Shown here: piece by piece, positions 34,778-44,134 of the stretch
Layout: each line of letters opens with the position of its first letter
Position numbering within the stretch: the first letter of the stretch is position 1
Notes under the pieces: generated by a model
The model's input: only the letters and a program-made list of their open reading frames with translations
Told to the model about the DNA's origin: nothing
Databases searched by the model: none
Origin: Microbacterium sp. RURRCA19A
GTDB lineage: Bacteria; Actinomycetota; Actinomycetes; Actinomycetales; Microbacteriaceae
Direction: 5' to 3'
DNA: 64,000 nt
Assembly (NCBI RefSeq): GCF_900156455.1
Contig: NZ_FTNQ01000001.1
Coordinates: 806,001-870,000 of the forward strand
Made by a program: the position numbers and the translations under genes

Positions 34778-35191
34778 ATGGATGCCGCGATCGCCACCGC
34801 CCTCTCCCTGACTCCGTCGTCGACTATCGAGCAGCGCACGGTCGACATCACCACCCTCGGGGCCCGGACTCAGCAGCCCCGGCGCATCGAGATCTGGTTC
34901 CACACCATCGGCGGCGAGGTCTACATCACGGGCGCGCCGCCGCGCGCCCGTGCCTGGTACGCGAACCTGCTCGCCCACCCCGAGTTCACGTTCCACCTGA
35001 AGAACGGCGTCCACGCCAATCTCGCAGCGCTGGCCACCCCGATCACGGATGCCGGCGAGCGGTCGGCCGTTCTCGGGGCGATCCTGGAGGGGATCGACGC
35101 ACTGTACGCCGGTGGCGCCTCGCGGCCGGCGTTCCCGCCGCTCGAGGAGCGGGTCGAGGGTAGTCCGTTGGTGCGCGTGTCGTTCCCCTGA
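34778..35191 (+). CDS. DUF385 deazaflavin (F420)-dependent oxidoreductase-like protein
   Basis: 137 residues with the split-barrel sequence pattern RRIEIWFHTIGGEVYITG, then ARAWYANLLAHPEFTFHL, typical of the nitroreductase/quinone-reductase DUF385 family (FDOR-A). Members reduce quinones or nitro compounds with F420H2. It is close to minimum family length. Whether this organism makes F420 is not visible in the window. GAGAGTAGGA precedes the ATG. Confidence 0.78.
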   Translation: MDAAIATALSLTPSSTIEQRTVDITTLGARTQQPRRIEIWFHTIGGEVYITGAPPRARAWYANLLAHPEFTFHLKNGVHANLAALATPITDAGERSAVLGAILEGIDALYAGGASRPAFPPLEERVEGSPLVRVSFP

Positions 35192-35232
35192 CACCTCGTC
35201 GCGTCGTGCACCCGCGTCGCCTCGCAACGACA

Positions 35233-35274
35233 AGAGGCCCGGACCTCCGCATTTTCTGCGGGAATCCGGACCTC
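35233..35274 (-). terminator. Hairpin terminator downstream of tRNA-Pro
   Basis: Read on the minus strand, GAGGTCCGG...CCGGGCCTC encloses CCGCA-GAAAA-TGCGG and is followed by CTTGTCGTT. It lies 6 bases beyond the tRNA 3' end and also faces the convergent DUF385 gene. Confidence 0.7.
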
Positions 35275-35279
35275 ATCTG

Positions 35280-35353
<74 letters not shown>

Positions 35354-35501
35354 TCGCCCGCGAGCGGGCAACTCGATTATCTTACCCGCTCCGGGCACGT
35401 CCCGCGAACCGGCGGCGCCCCGGGCGTGTGCGCACATGTGATGCAGCGCAACCCCCGTGGCATCCCTTGCCCGTGTCGGAACCCCTCGCTACGGTCGCGG
35501 C

Positions 35502-36080
35502 ATGGCGATCGAGATCCTCCCCGCGACCGGTGACCGCTTCGATGACTCCGAGACCGCGCTCGACAGCGGCGACGGACCCGAGTGCCAGTGCCAGTGGTGG
35601 ATGCTTCCGAACGGCCCGTGGAAAGAGACCTCGGTCGCGGAACGCAGCGAGTTGTTCCGCGCCGAACTCGACGGCGATCTCCCACCTGGACTCATCGCGT
35701 ACGTCGACGGCGAACCGGCCGGATGGGTCCGCGTGGGCCCGCGGACGACCCAGCCTCGACTCGCCCGCACCCGCAATGTCACCGGTTCCACGAACGAGCC
35801 GCTCGACGACGATTCCGTCTGGGCGGTCACGTGCTTCGTCGTGCGCAAGGCGCACCGCGGGAGCGGGCTCATGCGAGACCTCCTGGATGCCGCCGTCGAG
35901 GCCGCCCGCGACGGCGGGGCGCGCGTCGTCGAGGGGTACCCCCGCGAACCGTCCGCGGCGAAGATTCCGGTGAACGACCTCTACCTCGGCACGGTCTCGA
36001 TCTTCGAAGCGGCCGGGTTCACCGTCATCGACCGCCCGAAGTCCGACCGGGCCCTCGTATCCCTGACCCTGCGCGACTGA
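35502..36080 (+). CDS. GNAT-family N-acetyltransferase
   Basis: 192 residues. The acetyl-CoA pyrophosphate loop is in FVVRKAHRGSGLMRDLLDAA (Q/RxxGxG/A: RGSG), followed by the strand VVEGYPRE and the C-terminal FEAAGFTVIDRP, all standard GNAT elements. The N-terminal CQCQWWMLP pattern occurs in a subgroup of bacterial GNATs. The acceptor is unknown. The start has TACGGT six bases upstream of ATG (leaderless); the frame is open further upstream but has no start signal. Confidence 0.85.
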   Translation: MAIEILPATGDRFDDSETALDSGDGPECQCQWWMLPNGPWKETSVAERSELFRAELDGDLPPGLIAYVDGEPAGWVRVGPRTTQPRLARTRNVTGSTNEPLDDDSVWAVTCFVVRKAHRGSGLMRDLLDAAVEAARDGGARVVEGYPREPSAAKIPVNDLYLGTVSIFEAAGFTVIDRPKSDRALVSLTLRD

Positions 36081-36119
36081 ACCCTCGACCTACGATGGAG
36101 GTTCCCCGAAGGAGCCTCG

Positions 36120-36503
36120 ATGACCGATGCCACGCCCACCGCGCGCGTCGACGCGTGGCTGTGGGCCATCCGCGTCTACAAGACCCGGTCGGCCGCGACC
36201 ACGGCGTGCCGCGCCGGTCACGTGCGCGTCAACGGCGAGCGCGCGAAGGCGGCCCAGCCGGTCCGCCCGGGCGACGAGCTGCGCGTGCGGATCCAGGGCT
36301 TCGACCGCATCCTCGTCGTGAAGAAGACCATCGCGAAGCGCGTCGGCGCGGCCCTCGTCGCCGAGGCCGCCGACGACCGCACTCCCCCGCCGCCGCCCCG
36401 CGAGAGCACGCCGTTCGTGCCCCTGCGCGACCGCGGCGCCGGACGCCCCACGAAGCGCGACCGCCGCGAGATCGAGAAGCTCCGCGGCCGCGACCTAGAC
36501 TGA
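36120..36503 (+). CDS. RNA-binding S4 domain protein, Hsp15/HslR type
   Basis: 127 residues. The S4 domain occupies 8-66 (RVDAWLWAIRVYKTRSAAT, ACRAGHVRVNGERAK, RPGDELRVRI). A Lys/Arg-rich C-terminal part (GRPTKRDRREIEKLRGRD) then suits RNA contact. Hsp15/HslR binds 50S subunits carrying stalled peptidyl-tRNA. GAAGGAG lies before the ATG. The GNAT gene is 39 bp upstream and may be co-transcribed. Three stop-free kilobases of the antisense frames here are shadows. Confidence 0.85.
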   Translation: MTDATPTARVDAWLWAIRVYKTRSAATTACRAGHVRVNGERAKAAQPVRPGDELRVRIQGFDRILVVKKTIAKRVGAALVAEAADDRTPPPPPRESTPFVPLRDRGAGRPTKRDRREIEKLRGRDLD

Positions 36504-36519
36504 GACCTGCCGCGCACCC

Positions 36520-36583
36520 TCAGCGATCCGCACAGCCTCAGCCGACATCCGGCGCACGCGACTGATCCCGCGCGAATCGCGGA
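36520..36583. repeat. Intergenic inverted-repeat element, copy 2
   Basis: TCAGCGAT at 36520-36527 and ATCGCGGA at 36576-36583 (one mismatch to the reverse complement) bracket 48 bp, the same spacing as the copy at 4725. Both share CTCAGCGATCC on the left and CGCGCGAATCGC on the right. Confidence 0.5.
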
Positions 36584-36616
36584 GTCAACGCCGCACGCCC
36601 GCGGCCGTGCGCATCT

Positions 36617-36680
36617 TCAGCGATCCACCCAGCCTCAGCCCGAGAACCACCGCCACAGCCGACCGAGCACGAATCACCGA
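36617..36680. repeat. Intergenic inverted-repeat element, degenerate copy 3
   Basis: TCAGCGAT at 36617-36624 is followed at the same distance by GAATCACCGA (36671-36680), a decayed right arm. It lies directly beside copy 2 in the gap between the S4 protein and the Nudix-NYN gene, so this gap is mostly repeat sequence. Confidence 0.4.
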
Positions 36681-36708
36681 CCGAACGCTCAGAGAGCGTC
36701 CGCCACCC

Positions 36709-37611
36709 TCAGTCCAGTTGCTCCCGCAACCACCGGACCCCGCGCACCGACGCACCGAGCTCTTCGACACGCGCCGCGAGCCCCCGGTCGCTGGTCACGA
36801 CGATCAGAGGGTTCCACGCCCCCACGAGCTTCCCCGCGACCGCGACGATCTCGTCGTCGCCCGACCCCGGGGCACGGAACACACCCACCTGGTCCGCGAA
36901 CACGTCCGCCGCGCGCGCGTCGCCTTCGAGCACCGCGGACACGAACGGGAACCAGCGCGTGGCAGAGAGGCCGAGGGGCTCGGCATCCATCCCCTCGATC
37001 GCGAGCCTTGACAGCTGCGACAGCAGCCGTTCGGCGGCGCCGGCGCGGTCCTTCCACCATCCGTCGGGCACCGACCCCACGACGTTCGCCACGTCGACGA
37101 TCACCGCGGGACGCACCGACAGCGCATCGCGCAGCATCGGCCAGGCAGCCGCGAATCCCGGATGCAACGGGCGGGATGCCACCTCGTCGATCGGCACCCA
37201 CTCCAACGCCACACTCTCGGGGTCGCTGATCACCGGCTCGAACGGCGTCGTCACATCGGCGACGAGCGTCGAATACGTCCAGATACCGAGGTCGAGCACG
37301 CTCTCGAACCGAGGCTGCACGGCATCCACCGGAACCCCTGCCTCTTCCGCCGACTCGCGCAGCGCGCCGTTACGCGCGGATTCGCCCTGGTGCCGCGCCC
37401 CACCCGGCAGGGCCCACGTGTCGCCGAAGTGGCTCCACGAGACCCGGTGTTGCAGCAGGACGCCGCGCTCGGCATCCACGGCGAGCAGGCCCGCCGCGCC
37501 GAAACGTCCCCAGTACCGCTCACCGGTGGGCGCTTCGACCCAGGCGTCGCCGGGATCGCGGGGTCCGTGCGGACGCCGCGGCTCACCGGGGGCGGGAGGT
37601 TGGATCGTCAT
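36709..37611 (-). CDS. Nudix hydrolase fused to a NYN/PIN-like ribonuclease domain
   Basis: 300 residues in two halves. Residues about 30-160 are a Nudix domain with box GARHQGE...RESAEEAGV at 71-93, which hydrolyses a nucleoside diphosphate linked to another group. Residues about 168-300 look like a NYN (PIN-like) domain, with the acidic positions Asp173 (VIVDVANVVG), Asp252-Asp253 (GSGDDEIV) and Asp275 (VTSDRGLA). Such domains cut RNA. Together they suggest processing of an RNA end or a nucleotide-capped RNA, which is inference. The start at 37611 has CAGGGT seven bases upstream; a GTG at 37620 is the alternative. Minus strand, standing alone. Confidence 0.8.
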   Translation of the reverse strand: MTIQPPAPGEPRRPHGPRDPGDAWVEAPTGERYWGRFGAAGLLAVDAERGVLLQHRVSWSHFGDTWALPGGARHQGESARNGALRESAEEAGVPVDAVQPRFESVLDLGIWTYSTLVADVTTPFEPVISDPESVALEWVPIDEVASRPLHPGFAAAWPMLRDALSVRPAVIVDVANVVGSVPDGWWKDRAGAAERLLSQLSRLAIEGMDAEPLGLSATRWFPFVSAVLEGDARAADVFADQVGVFRAPGSGDDEIVAVAGKLVGAWNPLIVVTSDRGLAARVEELGASVRGVRWLREQLD

Positions 37612-37708
37612 CCCCTCCACCCTGGCACAGGCACGACCCGCAGGACGCTCCGCGCGTCACACGGCGCCGCCCACCGCGACCACGGCGCCCGTCGGAACCC
37701 GCCGAAAA

Positions 37709-37779
37709 CGCGAGACTGCATCCGCCCGACGAACCCCCCGCAGCGTGCGGTGGGGATGTCAGGCGGATGCAGTCTCGCG
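37709..37779. repeat. 71-bp long hairpin element
   Basis: A 22-bp arm (37709-37730, CGCGAGACTGCATCCGCC then CGAC) and its reverse complement with one mismatch (37758-37779) enclose a 27-bp loop. The loop itself contains CCCCCCGCA / TGCGGTGGGG, so almost the whole unit can fold. It is intergenic, between two minus-strand genes, with no T-run. It looks like a REP/MITE-type palindrome rather than a simple terminator. Confidence 0.6.
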
Positions 37780-37794
37780 ACCTCACCCGCGCGC

Positions 37795-38229
37795 TCAGTC
37801 GAAGCGCGCGCCCTGCGGGTCCGCGTCGCGCAGGAAGAACACCAGCAGCACGATGGGCCCGAGAAGCGGAACGAGCGCGATGAAGTACCAGAATCCGCTG
37901 TGGTTGGTGTCATGCAGGCGGCGCACACCAACGGCGATCTGCGGAACGATGGTCGCGAGAGACCAGAGCCCCGCGACGACGAGCACGAAGACACCGAACC
38001 CGCTCACGGTGAGTTCCCCGGACGGCGTCACGCCGACCCCACCGACCGTGGCGAGGATGTTCAGCACGAGGTTGACGATCGCGGCGATGAGAATCCACCA
38101 CCAGAACTCGCTGCGGCTGGCGCGGCCCGTGAAGGTGGCGTACTTCTTGAAGAAGCGCTGCACGGCGGCACCCAGCGGAGCCCCGTAGTACGGCTGATTC
38201 AACGCCGGAGCGGTCTGCGAACTGGACAC
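37795..38229 (-). CDS. DUF805 family membrane protein
   Basis: 144 residues from a GTG start with GGGGATC a few bases upstream. DUF805 features: RFFKKYATFTGRASRSEFWWW, read in two parts, just before the first helix, then VGVRRLHDTNHSGFWYFIALVP and a final LFFLRDADPQG-like segment. Four membrane helices are predicted. Function is unknown in the family. It is followed at 40 bp by the 71-bp hairpin element and stands alone. Confidence 0.88.
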   Translation of the reverse strand: MSSSQTAPALNQPYYGAPLGAAVQRFFKKYATFTGRASRSEFWWWILIAAIVNLVLNILATVGGVGVTPSGELTVSGFGVFVLVVAGLWSLATIVPQIAVGVRRLHDTNHSGFWYFIALVPLLGPIVLLVFFLRDADPQGARFD

Positions 38230-38400
38230 GATGATCCCCCATTCCCGCGGGCACCCGTTGCCCGCCGCACCGGACTCTATCGGCCCGGCTCGTCCCGCAG
38301 TGGAACATGACGCGCCGGGCACCCGGTACCGTCACGCGGAGTCTTCCGCCGACACGCCGACCCGACGACACCCCCGACCGGCATGTCCTCCCCGAAGTCC

Positions 38401-38438
38401 GCACGACGGCACGCGCTCACGCCCGCACGACGGCACGC
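38401..38438. repeat. Short direct repeat
   Basis: GCACGACGGCACGC occurs at 38401-38414 and again at 38425-38438 (period 24 bp) in the noncoding gap between DUF805 and the der terminator. Probably simple-sequence drift; nothing else is visible in that 250-bp gap. Confidence 0.35.
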
Positions 38439-38481
38439 CCGCACCCACCCGGCCCGGATGCCGCGTGCCCCCGACAGCACG

Positions 38482-38507
38482 AACGCCCCGGCTGTAACCG
38501 GGGCGTT
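38482..38507 (-). terminator. Terminator of the der operon
   Basis: A perfect 10-bp stem AACGCCCCGG / CCGGGGCGTT with a 6-base loop lies 11 bp past the der stop. It ends the long minus-strand core operon. Confidence 0.85.
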
Positions 38508-38518
38508 CGTGGGGCGGA

Positions 38519-40042
38519 TCAGCGCTGACGCTTCTCGCGGATGCGCATGTTCAGCACGATCGGTGTGCCCTCGAAGCCGTAGATCTCGCGCAGGCGCCGC
38601 TGGATGAACCGGCGGTAGCCCGGGTCGAGGAACCCGGTCGTGAACAGCACGAAGGTCGGCGGACGCGTCGACGCCTGCGTCCCGAACAGGATGCGGGGCT
38701 GCTTGCCGCCGCGCAGCGGGTGCGGGTGCTCGGCGACGAGCTCGGCGAGGAACGCGTTGAACTTGCCGGTCGGGATGCGCTGGTCCCACGACTCCAGCGC
38801 CGTCTCGAGCGCCGGCACGAGCTTGTCGAGGTGACGGCCGGTGCGGGCGGAGATGTTCACACGCGGTGCCCAGGTCACGTGCGCGAGGTCCTGCTCGATC
38901 TCGCGCTCGAGGTAGCGGCGACGGTCGGCGTTCTCCATGTCGTCGTCGTTCAGGCGGTCCCACTTGTTGAACGCCAGCACGAGCGCGCGTCCCGACTCCA
39001 GAACGAGGTCGATGATGTTGAGGTCCTGGACGGAGATCGACTGCGACACGTCGAGCACGACGACGGCGACCTCGGACTTCTCCAGCGCGGTCGAGGTGCG
39101 CAGCGACGCGTAGAAGTCGGCGCCCTGCTGCAGGTGCACACGACGACGGATGCCGGCGGTGTCGACGAGCGTCCAGAGCTTGCCGCCGAGCTCGACGACC
39201 TCGTCCACCGGGTCACGGGTCGTGCCCGCGAGCTCGTTCACGACGACGCGCTCTTCGCCCGCCGCCTTGTTCAGCAGCGACGACTTGCCGACGTTCGGGC
39301 GGCCGAGGATCGCGACGCGACGCGGCCCGCCGATCTCGTACTTCGCCACCGCTGAGATCTGCGGCAGCACCTTCATGAGCTCGTCGAGGAGGTCGGCGAC
39401 CCCACGACCGTGGATGGCCGAGACGGGGTGCGGCTCGCCGAGTCCGAGGTTCCACAGCGCGGCGGCCTCGGGCTCCTGACGGGCGTCGTCGACCTTGTTG
39501 GCCACCAGGAACACGGGCTTCTTGGTCTTGCGCAGCAGTCGCACGACGTGCTCGTCGGTCGCGGTCGCGCCCACCGTGGCATCCACCACGAACAGGACGA
39601 CGTCGGCGAGGTCGATCGCGACCTCGGCCTGCGCGGCCACCGAGCGGTCGATGCCCTTCGCGTCCGGCTCCCACCCGCCGGTGTCGACGAGCGAGAAACG
39701 CCGGTCGAGCCACTCGGCCTTGTACGTCACGCGGTCACGGGTGACGCCGGGGGTGTCCTCGACGACCGCCTCACGGCGCCCGAGGATGCGGTTCACGAGC
39801 GCCGACTTCCCGACGTTCGGTCGGCCCACGATCGCCACGACCGGCAGCGCCGGCAGGAACTCGATGCCGTCCTCCCCCGAGGCGAGTCCGGCGAGCAGCG
39901 CCGCGTCGTCCTCGTCGAGGTCGAAGTCCTCGAGCCCGGCGCGCAGCGCCTGCGCGCGCTGTTCGGCCAGGACCTCGTCGAGCTCGGCCATCTTCTCGGC
40001 GAGCTGGTCGGGCCCGCCTTCGTACTCGTCGTCAACGCCCAT
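38519..40042 (-). CDS. der: Ribosome biogenesis GTPase Der (EngA)
   Basis: 507 residues. After an acidic 65-residue extension typical of actinobacteria come two tandem G domains. The first has G1 GRPNVGKSA at 73-81, G3 DTGG and G4 NKVD; the second has G1 GRPNVGKSS at 247-255, G3 DTAG and G4 NKWD. A C-terminal KH-like domain follows ([34 protein letters not shown]). Der acts in 50S subunit assembly. Its start overlaps the end of cmk by 11 nt, so both are made from the tyrA-cmk-der message, which ends at the perfect hairpin just downstream. Confidence 0.97.
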   Translation of the reverse strand: MGVDDEYEGGPDQLAEKMAELDEVLAEQRAQALRAGLEDFDLDEDDAALLAGLASGEDGIEFLPALPVVAIVGRPNVGKSALVNRILGRREAVVEDTPGVTRDRVTYKAEWLDRRFSLVDTGGWEPDAKGIDRSVAAQAEVAIDLADVVLFVVDATVGATATDEHVVRLLRKTKKPVFLVANKVDDARQEPEAAALWNLGLGEPHPVSAIHGRGVADLLDELMKVLPQISAVAKYEIGGPRRVAILGRPNVGKSSLLNKAAGEERVVVNELAGTTRDPVDEVVELGGKLWTLVDTAGIRRRVHLQQGADFYASLRTSTALEKSEVAVVVLDVSQSISVQDLNIIDLVLESGRALVLAFNKWDRLNDDDMENADRRRYLEREIEQDLAHVTWAPRVNISARTGRHLDKLVPALETALESWDQRIPTGKFNAFLAELVAEHPHPLRGGKQPRILFGTQASTRPPTFVLFTTGFLDPGYRRFIQRRLREIYGFEGTPIVLNMRIREKRQR

Positions 40043-40772
40043 CGCGGGCTCCCATCGTGGAGTCGACGACGTCCAAAACGGCGTCGACGGTCTGTTCGAA
40101 ATCGAGGTGGGTCGAGTCGACGACCTGCACGCCGGGGGCGGCGGTGAGGAAGTCGACGACCGAGGAATCCGCGGCGTCGCGCTTGTGCAGGGCGGCGGCC
40201 ACGGCCGCGGCGTCCTGCGAGGTGAGCTCGGCGCTGCGGCGGGCGGCGCGCACCTCGGGCGCGGCCGTCAGAAGGATGCGCACGGGCGCGTCGGGGTACA
40301 CGACCGTGGTGATGTCGCGGCCTTCGACCACGACCCCACGGAGGCCCGAGGATGCCACGAGCCGACGGAACAGGTCGTTCACGGCCTGCCGCACGGCGGG
40401 GACGCGGGCCACGCCGCTCACAGCATCCGTCACGCGCGGCTCGCGGATCGCGGTGGTCACGTCGGTGCCGCCCACGCGGACCCAGCGGTCGGCCGGATCG
40501 AGCGAGATGGCGTAGTCGAAGTCGCCGAAGACCTCCAGCACCGCCGTGGCATCCGACGTGTCGCTGCCGTGCTGGAGCGCGTGCCAGGCGAGGGCGCGGT
40601 AGGCGGCCCCGGTGTCGAGGAAGCCGAAGCCGAGGCGCCCGGCCGCGGCCTTCGAGACGCTGGACTTGCCGCTGCCGGCGGGGCCGTCGATCGCCACGAC
40701 GACGGGTACTCCGGATGCCGATCCCTCGGCGGGGGCGACGACGCCGGGCCGGAAGATGGTGGGCTCAGTCAT
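40032..40772 (-). CDS. cmk: Cytidylate kinase
   Basis: 246 residues. P-loop GPAGSGKSS at 30-38; [12 protein letters not shown] (the CMP-binding NMP domain); [16 protein letters not shown], in parts; and the lid KRDAADSS. The enzyme phosphorylates CMP and dCMP, feeding CTP-dependent pathways. A 22-residue N-terminal extension precedes the P-loop. The gene overlaps tyrA by 8 nt and der by 11 nt. This tyrA-cmk-der linkage is common in actinobacteria. Confidence 0.96.
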   Translation of the reverse strand: MTEPTIFRPGVVAPAEGSASGVPVVVAIDGPAGSGKSSVSKAAAGRLGFGFLDTGAAYRALAWHALQHGSDTSDATAVLEVFGDFDYAISLDPADRWVRVGGTDVTTAIREPRVTDAVSGVARVPAVRQAVNDLFRRLVASSGLRGVVVEGRDITTVVYPDAPVRILLTAAPEVRAARRSAELTSQDAAAVAAALHKRDAADSSVVDFLTAAPGVQVVDSTHLDFEQTVDAVLDVVDSTMGARDGR

Positions 40773-41898
40773 GGGTGGTGCTCGCAATCCGCCATCCCCG
40801 CTGCTGGAGCCCGTCGACGGCTCGGCGGACGGCGTCGGGGACGACGCTGATCTCGGCCAGACCGAAGGGAGCCCCCGGCGAGTGCTCGAGACGCAGGTCT
40901 TCGACGTTGACGTCGAGTTCGCCCAGCTCGCCGAAGAGGCGGCCGAGCTGACCGGCGGTGTCGTCGACCATGACGACGAAGCTGTCGAATCGACGGTTCT
41001 GACCGTGCTTGCCCGGCAGACGCTCGACGCCCTCGTTGCCGCGCCGGATCGTGTCGGCCACCGTGCGGCGGGCGCCCGGAGCGTCGGGGTCGCGCAGCGC
41101 CGCGGCGACGTCGCCGAGATCGGCGGCGAGCTGATCGAGCACCTCGACGACGGGGGCCGCGTTGGCGCCGAGGATCTGCACCCACAGCTCGGGGGCGGAT
41201 GCCGCGATGCGGGTGGTGTCGCGCACGCCCTGCCCCGCGAGGCGCAGGGAGCCGTCCGGCGCGGACACGAAGCGGCCGGCCAGCAGACTCGCGACAAGCT
41301 GCGGCACGTGCGACATCAGTGCGACGGATTCGTCGTGCTCTTCCGGCGACATCTCGACGAGAGTCGCGCCGAGGTCGAGGGCGAGCCCCTCAACCAGCGA
41401 CAGGTCGTGCGCGGAGGTCTCACCGTCGCGGCACACCACCCACGGGCGGCCGACGAAGATGTCGGCACGGGCGGAGATCGCTCCGCCGCGTTCGCGTCCG
41501 GCCATCGGATGCGACCCGATGTAGTGCGTGAGGTCGACGCCGCGCGCGCGGAGCGTCCGCAGCGGCTCGAGTTTGATGCTCGCGACGTCGGTGACGACGG
41601 CATCGGGGTACGCGGCGAGTTCGCGCTGCACGACGTCGGCGACGACGTCCGGCGGCACGGCGACGACGATGAGCGACGGACGGTCGTCCTCCCGCTCGGC
41701 GCGCCCGGCGCCGTAGTCGATCGCGAGACGCAGCTGCGACGGAGAGGTGTCGGCGAGGACGACATCGACGCCGAGGGCGGTGAGCGCGTGCCCGACACTC
41801 GCCCCGAGGAGGCCCGATCCGACGACGCGGACCGTGCCGCTCGTACGGGTCGCCAACGGCGCCTCCGCGCGCGCGGACGTTCCGTTCGGTTCGATCAT
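40765..41898 (-). CDS. tyrA: Prephenate dehydrogenase
   Basis: 377 residues. NAD(P)-binding turn [10 protein letters not shown] at 27-36, then the catalytic region [16 protein letters not shown] with the active-site His, and [18 protein letters not shown]. An ACT domain at about 305-375 ([21 protein letters not shown], in parts) suggests feedback control by tyrosine. The enzyme oxidises prephenate to 4-hydroxyphenylpyruvate in tyrosine synthesis. CAGGAGACCCG precedes the ATG at 41898, which supports this over the upstream frame. It is 52 bp from rluB. Confidence 0.95.
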   Translation of the reverse strand: MIEPNGTSARAEAPLATRTSGTVRVVGSGLLGASVGHALTALGVDVVLADTSPSQLRLAIDYGAGRAEREDDRPSLIVVAVPPDVVADVVQRELAAYPDAVVTDVASIKLEPLRTLRARGVDLTHYIGSHPMAGRERGGAISARADIFVGRPWVVCRDGETSAHDLSLVEGLALDLGATLVEMSPEEHDESVALMSHVPQLVASLLAGRFVSAPDGSLRLAGQGVRDTTRIAASAPELWVQILGANAAPVVEVLDQLAADLGDVAAALRDPDAPGARRTVADTIRRGNEGVERLPGKHGQNRRFDSFVVMVDDTAGQLGRLFGELGELDVNVEDLRLEHSPGAPFGLAEISVVPDAVRRAVDGLQQRGWRIASTTHD

Positions 41899-41950
41899 CG
41901 GGTCTCCTGCTGCCCTGGCGGTGGTGTTCGCACCGCGCGGCGCACCGGGG

Positions 41951-42712
41951 TCACTCGGCCGGAGCGGCCGGAGTGTCGCCGTCTCGACGAGACAGCGTGA
42001 GCAGTGCGCCACGTTCTACTGTAGTCAACTCGCGGGCCTTCCCCACCGGGAGAGTTCCCAGGTGAAGAGGGCCGAACTGCCGCCGGACGAGTTCGACGAC
42101 GGGATGCCCCACCTCGGCCATCATGCGCCGGACGATGCGGTTCTTCCCCGAGTGCAGCGTCAGCTCCACCAGGCTCTCGCCCCGCGAGGAGTCCAGCAGC
42201 CGCGCCTTGTCGGCCGCGATGCGCCCGTCCTCGAGCTCGACGCCCTTGATCAGTCGCTGGATCGTCTGCGGCAGCACCTGCCCCTCGACCTTCGCGATGT
42301 ACACCTTCGTGACGCCGAACGAGGGGTGGGCGAGCACATGGGCCAGCGCCCCGTCGTTGGTGAGGACGAGGAGCCCCGAGGTGTCAGCATCCAGACGTCC
42401 GACGTTGAACAGTCGCTCCTCCCAGTCCTTCGTGAACTGGCGCAGGTCGGGCCGACCGCGGTCATCGCTCATCGAGCTCACCACGCCGGTCGGCTTGTTG
42501 AGGATGACGTAGCGCTTGGACGCGTCCAGCTGGATGGCGGTGCCGTCGACGTCGACGAGGTCGGTCTCCGGGTCGATGCGGGAACCGAGCTCGGTGACGA
42601 CCGCGCCGTTCACCCGCACGCGACCGGCGACGATCATCTCCTCCGCGACCCGGCGCGACGCCACCCCGGCGTTCGCGAGCACCTTCTGCAGTCGTACGCC
42701 CTCTTCGCTCAT
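41951..42712 (-). CDS. rluB: 23S rRNA pseudouridine synthase RluB-type (RsuA family)
   Basis: 253 residues. S4 domain at about 1-65 (RLQKVLANAGVASRRVAEEMI, in parts), then the RsuA-family catalytic domain with the active-site Asp108 in GRLDADTSGLLVLTNDG. KVYIAKVEG and the C-terminal GKNRIVRRMMAEVGHPV also fit the family. RluB makes a pseudouridine in the 23S peptidyl-transferase region (position 2605 in E. coli). The start overlaps the scpB stop by 4 nt, an arrangement conserved widely in Gram-positive bacteria. Confidence 0.95.
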   Translation of the reverse strand: MSEEGVRLQKVLANAGVASRRVAEEMIVAGRVRVNGAVVTELGSRIDPETDLVDVDGTAIQLDASKRYVILNKPTGVVSSMSDDRGRPDLRQFTKDWEERLFNVGRLDADTSGLLVLTNDGALAHVLAHPSFGVTKVYIAKVEGQVLPQTIQRLIKGVELEDGRIAADKARLLDSSRGESLVELTLHSGKNRIVRRMMAEVGHPVVELVRRQFGPLHLGTLPVGKARELTTVERGALLTLSRRDGDTPAAPAE

Positions 42713-43308
42713 CTGAGCACCTCTCCGTCGAATCCGTCCGCACCGTCGTCGAGCAACGGCGAGATGTGGGGCAGCTCGTCGAGCGAGTTGATGCCCAGGT
42801 TGACCAGCAGCTGGTCGGTGGTCCCGTAGTGGATCGCCCCCGTGTCGGGGTCGGTGAACACCTCGGTGATGAGTCCGCGCGCCAGCAGGGTCCGGACGAC
42901 CGAGTCCACGTTGACGGCGCGGATGGATGCCACCTGCCCCCGCGTCACCGGCTGCTTGTACGCGATGACGGCCAGGGTCTCGAGCGCGGCCTGCGAGAGG
43001 CGTGACGGAGCCTGCGTGTTCACGAACTCCCCCACCACTTCGTCGTACTCCTCGCGGACGTACAGCCGCCACCCGCCCCCGACCTCGCGCAGTTCGAAGC
43101 CGCGGCGGGGACCGCTGGCCTCGCCGTCGTAGTCGGCGACGAGCCCTTCGATCGCCTGGCGCACGGCCGGGACCGGTGCGCCCACGGCCGCGGCGAGCGA
43201 CACGAGGCTCTGCGGCTCGTCGAGGATCAGCAGGATCGCCTCCAGCCGGCGGGCGACGGATGCCGTGTCGTTCGGACGCGCGGGAGGCGCGGTGGGGTCA
43301 TCGGTCAT
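42709..43308 (-). CDS. scpB: Segregation and condensation protein ScpB
   Basis: 199 residues with two winged-helix domains: LEAILLILDEPQSLVSLAA, then QAALETLAVIAYKQPVTRGQ with the ScpB hallmark, followed by IRAVNVDSVVRTLLARGLI. ScpB is the kite subunit that binds the ScpA kleisin and modulates the Smc ring that organises chromosomes. It overlaps scpA by 11 nt and rluB by 4 nt. The Glu/Asp-rich C-terminus is short. Confidence 0.95.
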   Translation of the reverse strand: MTDDPTAPPARPNDTASVARRLEAILLILDEPQSLVSLAAAVGAPVPAVRQAIEGLVADYDGEASGPRRGFELREVGGGWRLYVREEYDEVVGEFVNTQAPSRLSQAALETLAVIAYKQPVTRGQVASIRAVNVDSVVRTLLARGLITEVFTDPDTGAIHYGTTDQLLVNLGINSLDELPHISPLLDDGADGFDGEVLR

Positions 43309-44134
43309 AGTCGGCTCCCAGGGCGGCGAGGTTCTCTTCCGACCACCTCTCGGCGGTCCAGCGCAGGGTCAGCTCCCCCAGCGGTTCGAGCTGTTCGAAC
43401 GACAGGGCGGCGTGGCGGTACAGCTCGAGGATCGCGAGGAAGCGGGCCACGACGACCCCCGTCTGCGTCACCCCGGCGACGAGGTCGCGGAAGTTCAGCG
43501 TGCCCGATCCGCGCAGCAGCGTCACGACGATCGCGGCCTGCTCGCGGATGCTCACCAGCGGCGCGTGCAGATGGTCGAGGCCGACGGTCGGCGGCTGCTT
43601 CGGGGCGAGGGCGACCACGGCGAGCGCCGCGAAGTCCTCGACGCTGAGCGTCCACACGAGCTCGGGGACGGCGCTGCGGTACTTCTCGTCCAACCGCACG
43701 TTCCGCGTGTGGCGCCGGTCCTCGCGCTGCAGCGAGCGCGCGAACCAGGCCGACACCTCCTTGAACGCCCGGTACTGCAGCAGGCGCGCGAAGAGCAGGT
43801 CGCGGGCTTCGAGGAGCGCCACCGATTCGGCATCCACGAGCTCGCCCTGCGGGAGGAGCCCGGCGATCTTCATGTCGAGCAGCGTCGCCGCCACGACGAG
43901 GAACTCGGATGCCTCGTCGAGATCGCCCTCCGGTCCCATCGCGCGCAGGTAGGCGATGAACTCGTCGGTGACCCGGCTGAGCGCGACCTCGGTGATATCG
44001 AGCTCGTGCGCCGAGATCAGGTTCAGCAGGAGGTCGAACGGCCCGTCGAACACCGGTAGCGAGACGCGGAAACCGACGGGGTCGACGCCCTCGGGCGTCG
44101 TGGCGGGCGAGCTGTCGTCAGGCGACGGCGCCAC
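43298..44134 (-). CDS. scpA: Segregation and condensation protein ScpA (kleisin)
   Basis: 278 residues from a GTG at 44134; no ATG precedes the conserved start VSLPVFDGPFDLLLNLI. The N-terminal kleisin helices (AHELDITEVALSRVTDEFI) bind the Smc neck, and the C-terminal winged helix (FLAILELYRHAALSFEQ) the Smc head. The first 30 residues are Pro/Ser/Asp-rich and may be partly untranslated. The gene overlaps parA by 17 nt. Smc itself is not in the window. Confidence 0.93.
   Translation of the reverse strand: MAPSPDDSSPATTPEGVDPVGFRVSLPVFDGPFDLLLNLISAHELDITEVALSRVTDEFIAYLRAMGPEGDLDEASEFLVVAATLLDMKIAGLLPQGELVDAESVALLEARDLLFARLLQYRAFKEVSAWFARSLQREDRRHTRNVRLDEKYRSAVPELVWTLSVEDFAALAVVALAPKQPPTVGLDHLHAPLVSIREQAAIVVTLLRGSGTLNFRDLVAGVTQTGVVVARFLAILELYRHAALSFEQLEPLGELTLRWTAERWSEENLAALGADYDR

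Noticed and set aside
38230-38481. Possible small gene in the gap before the der terminator
   Set aside because: No frame there has a start signal or a sensible composition; only a short direct repeat is present.
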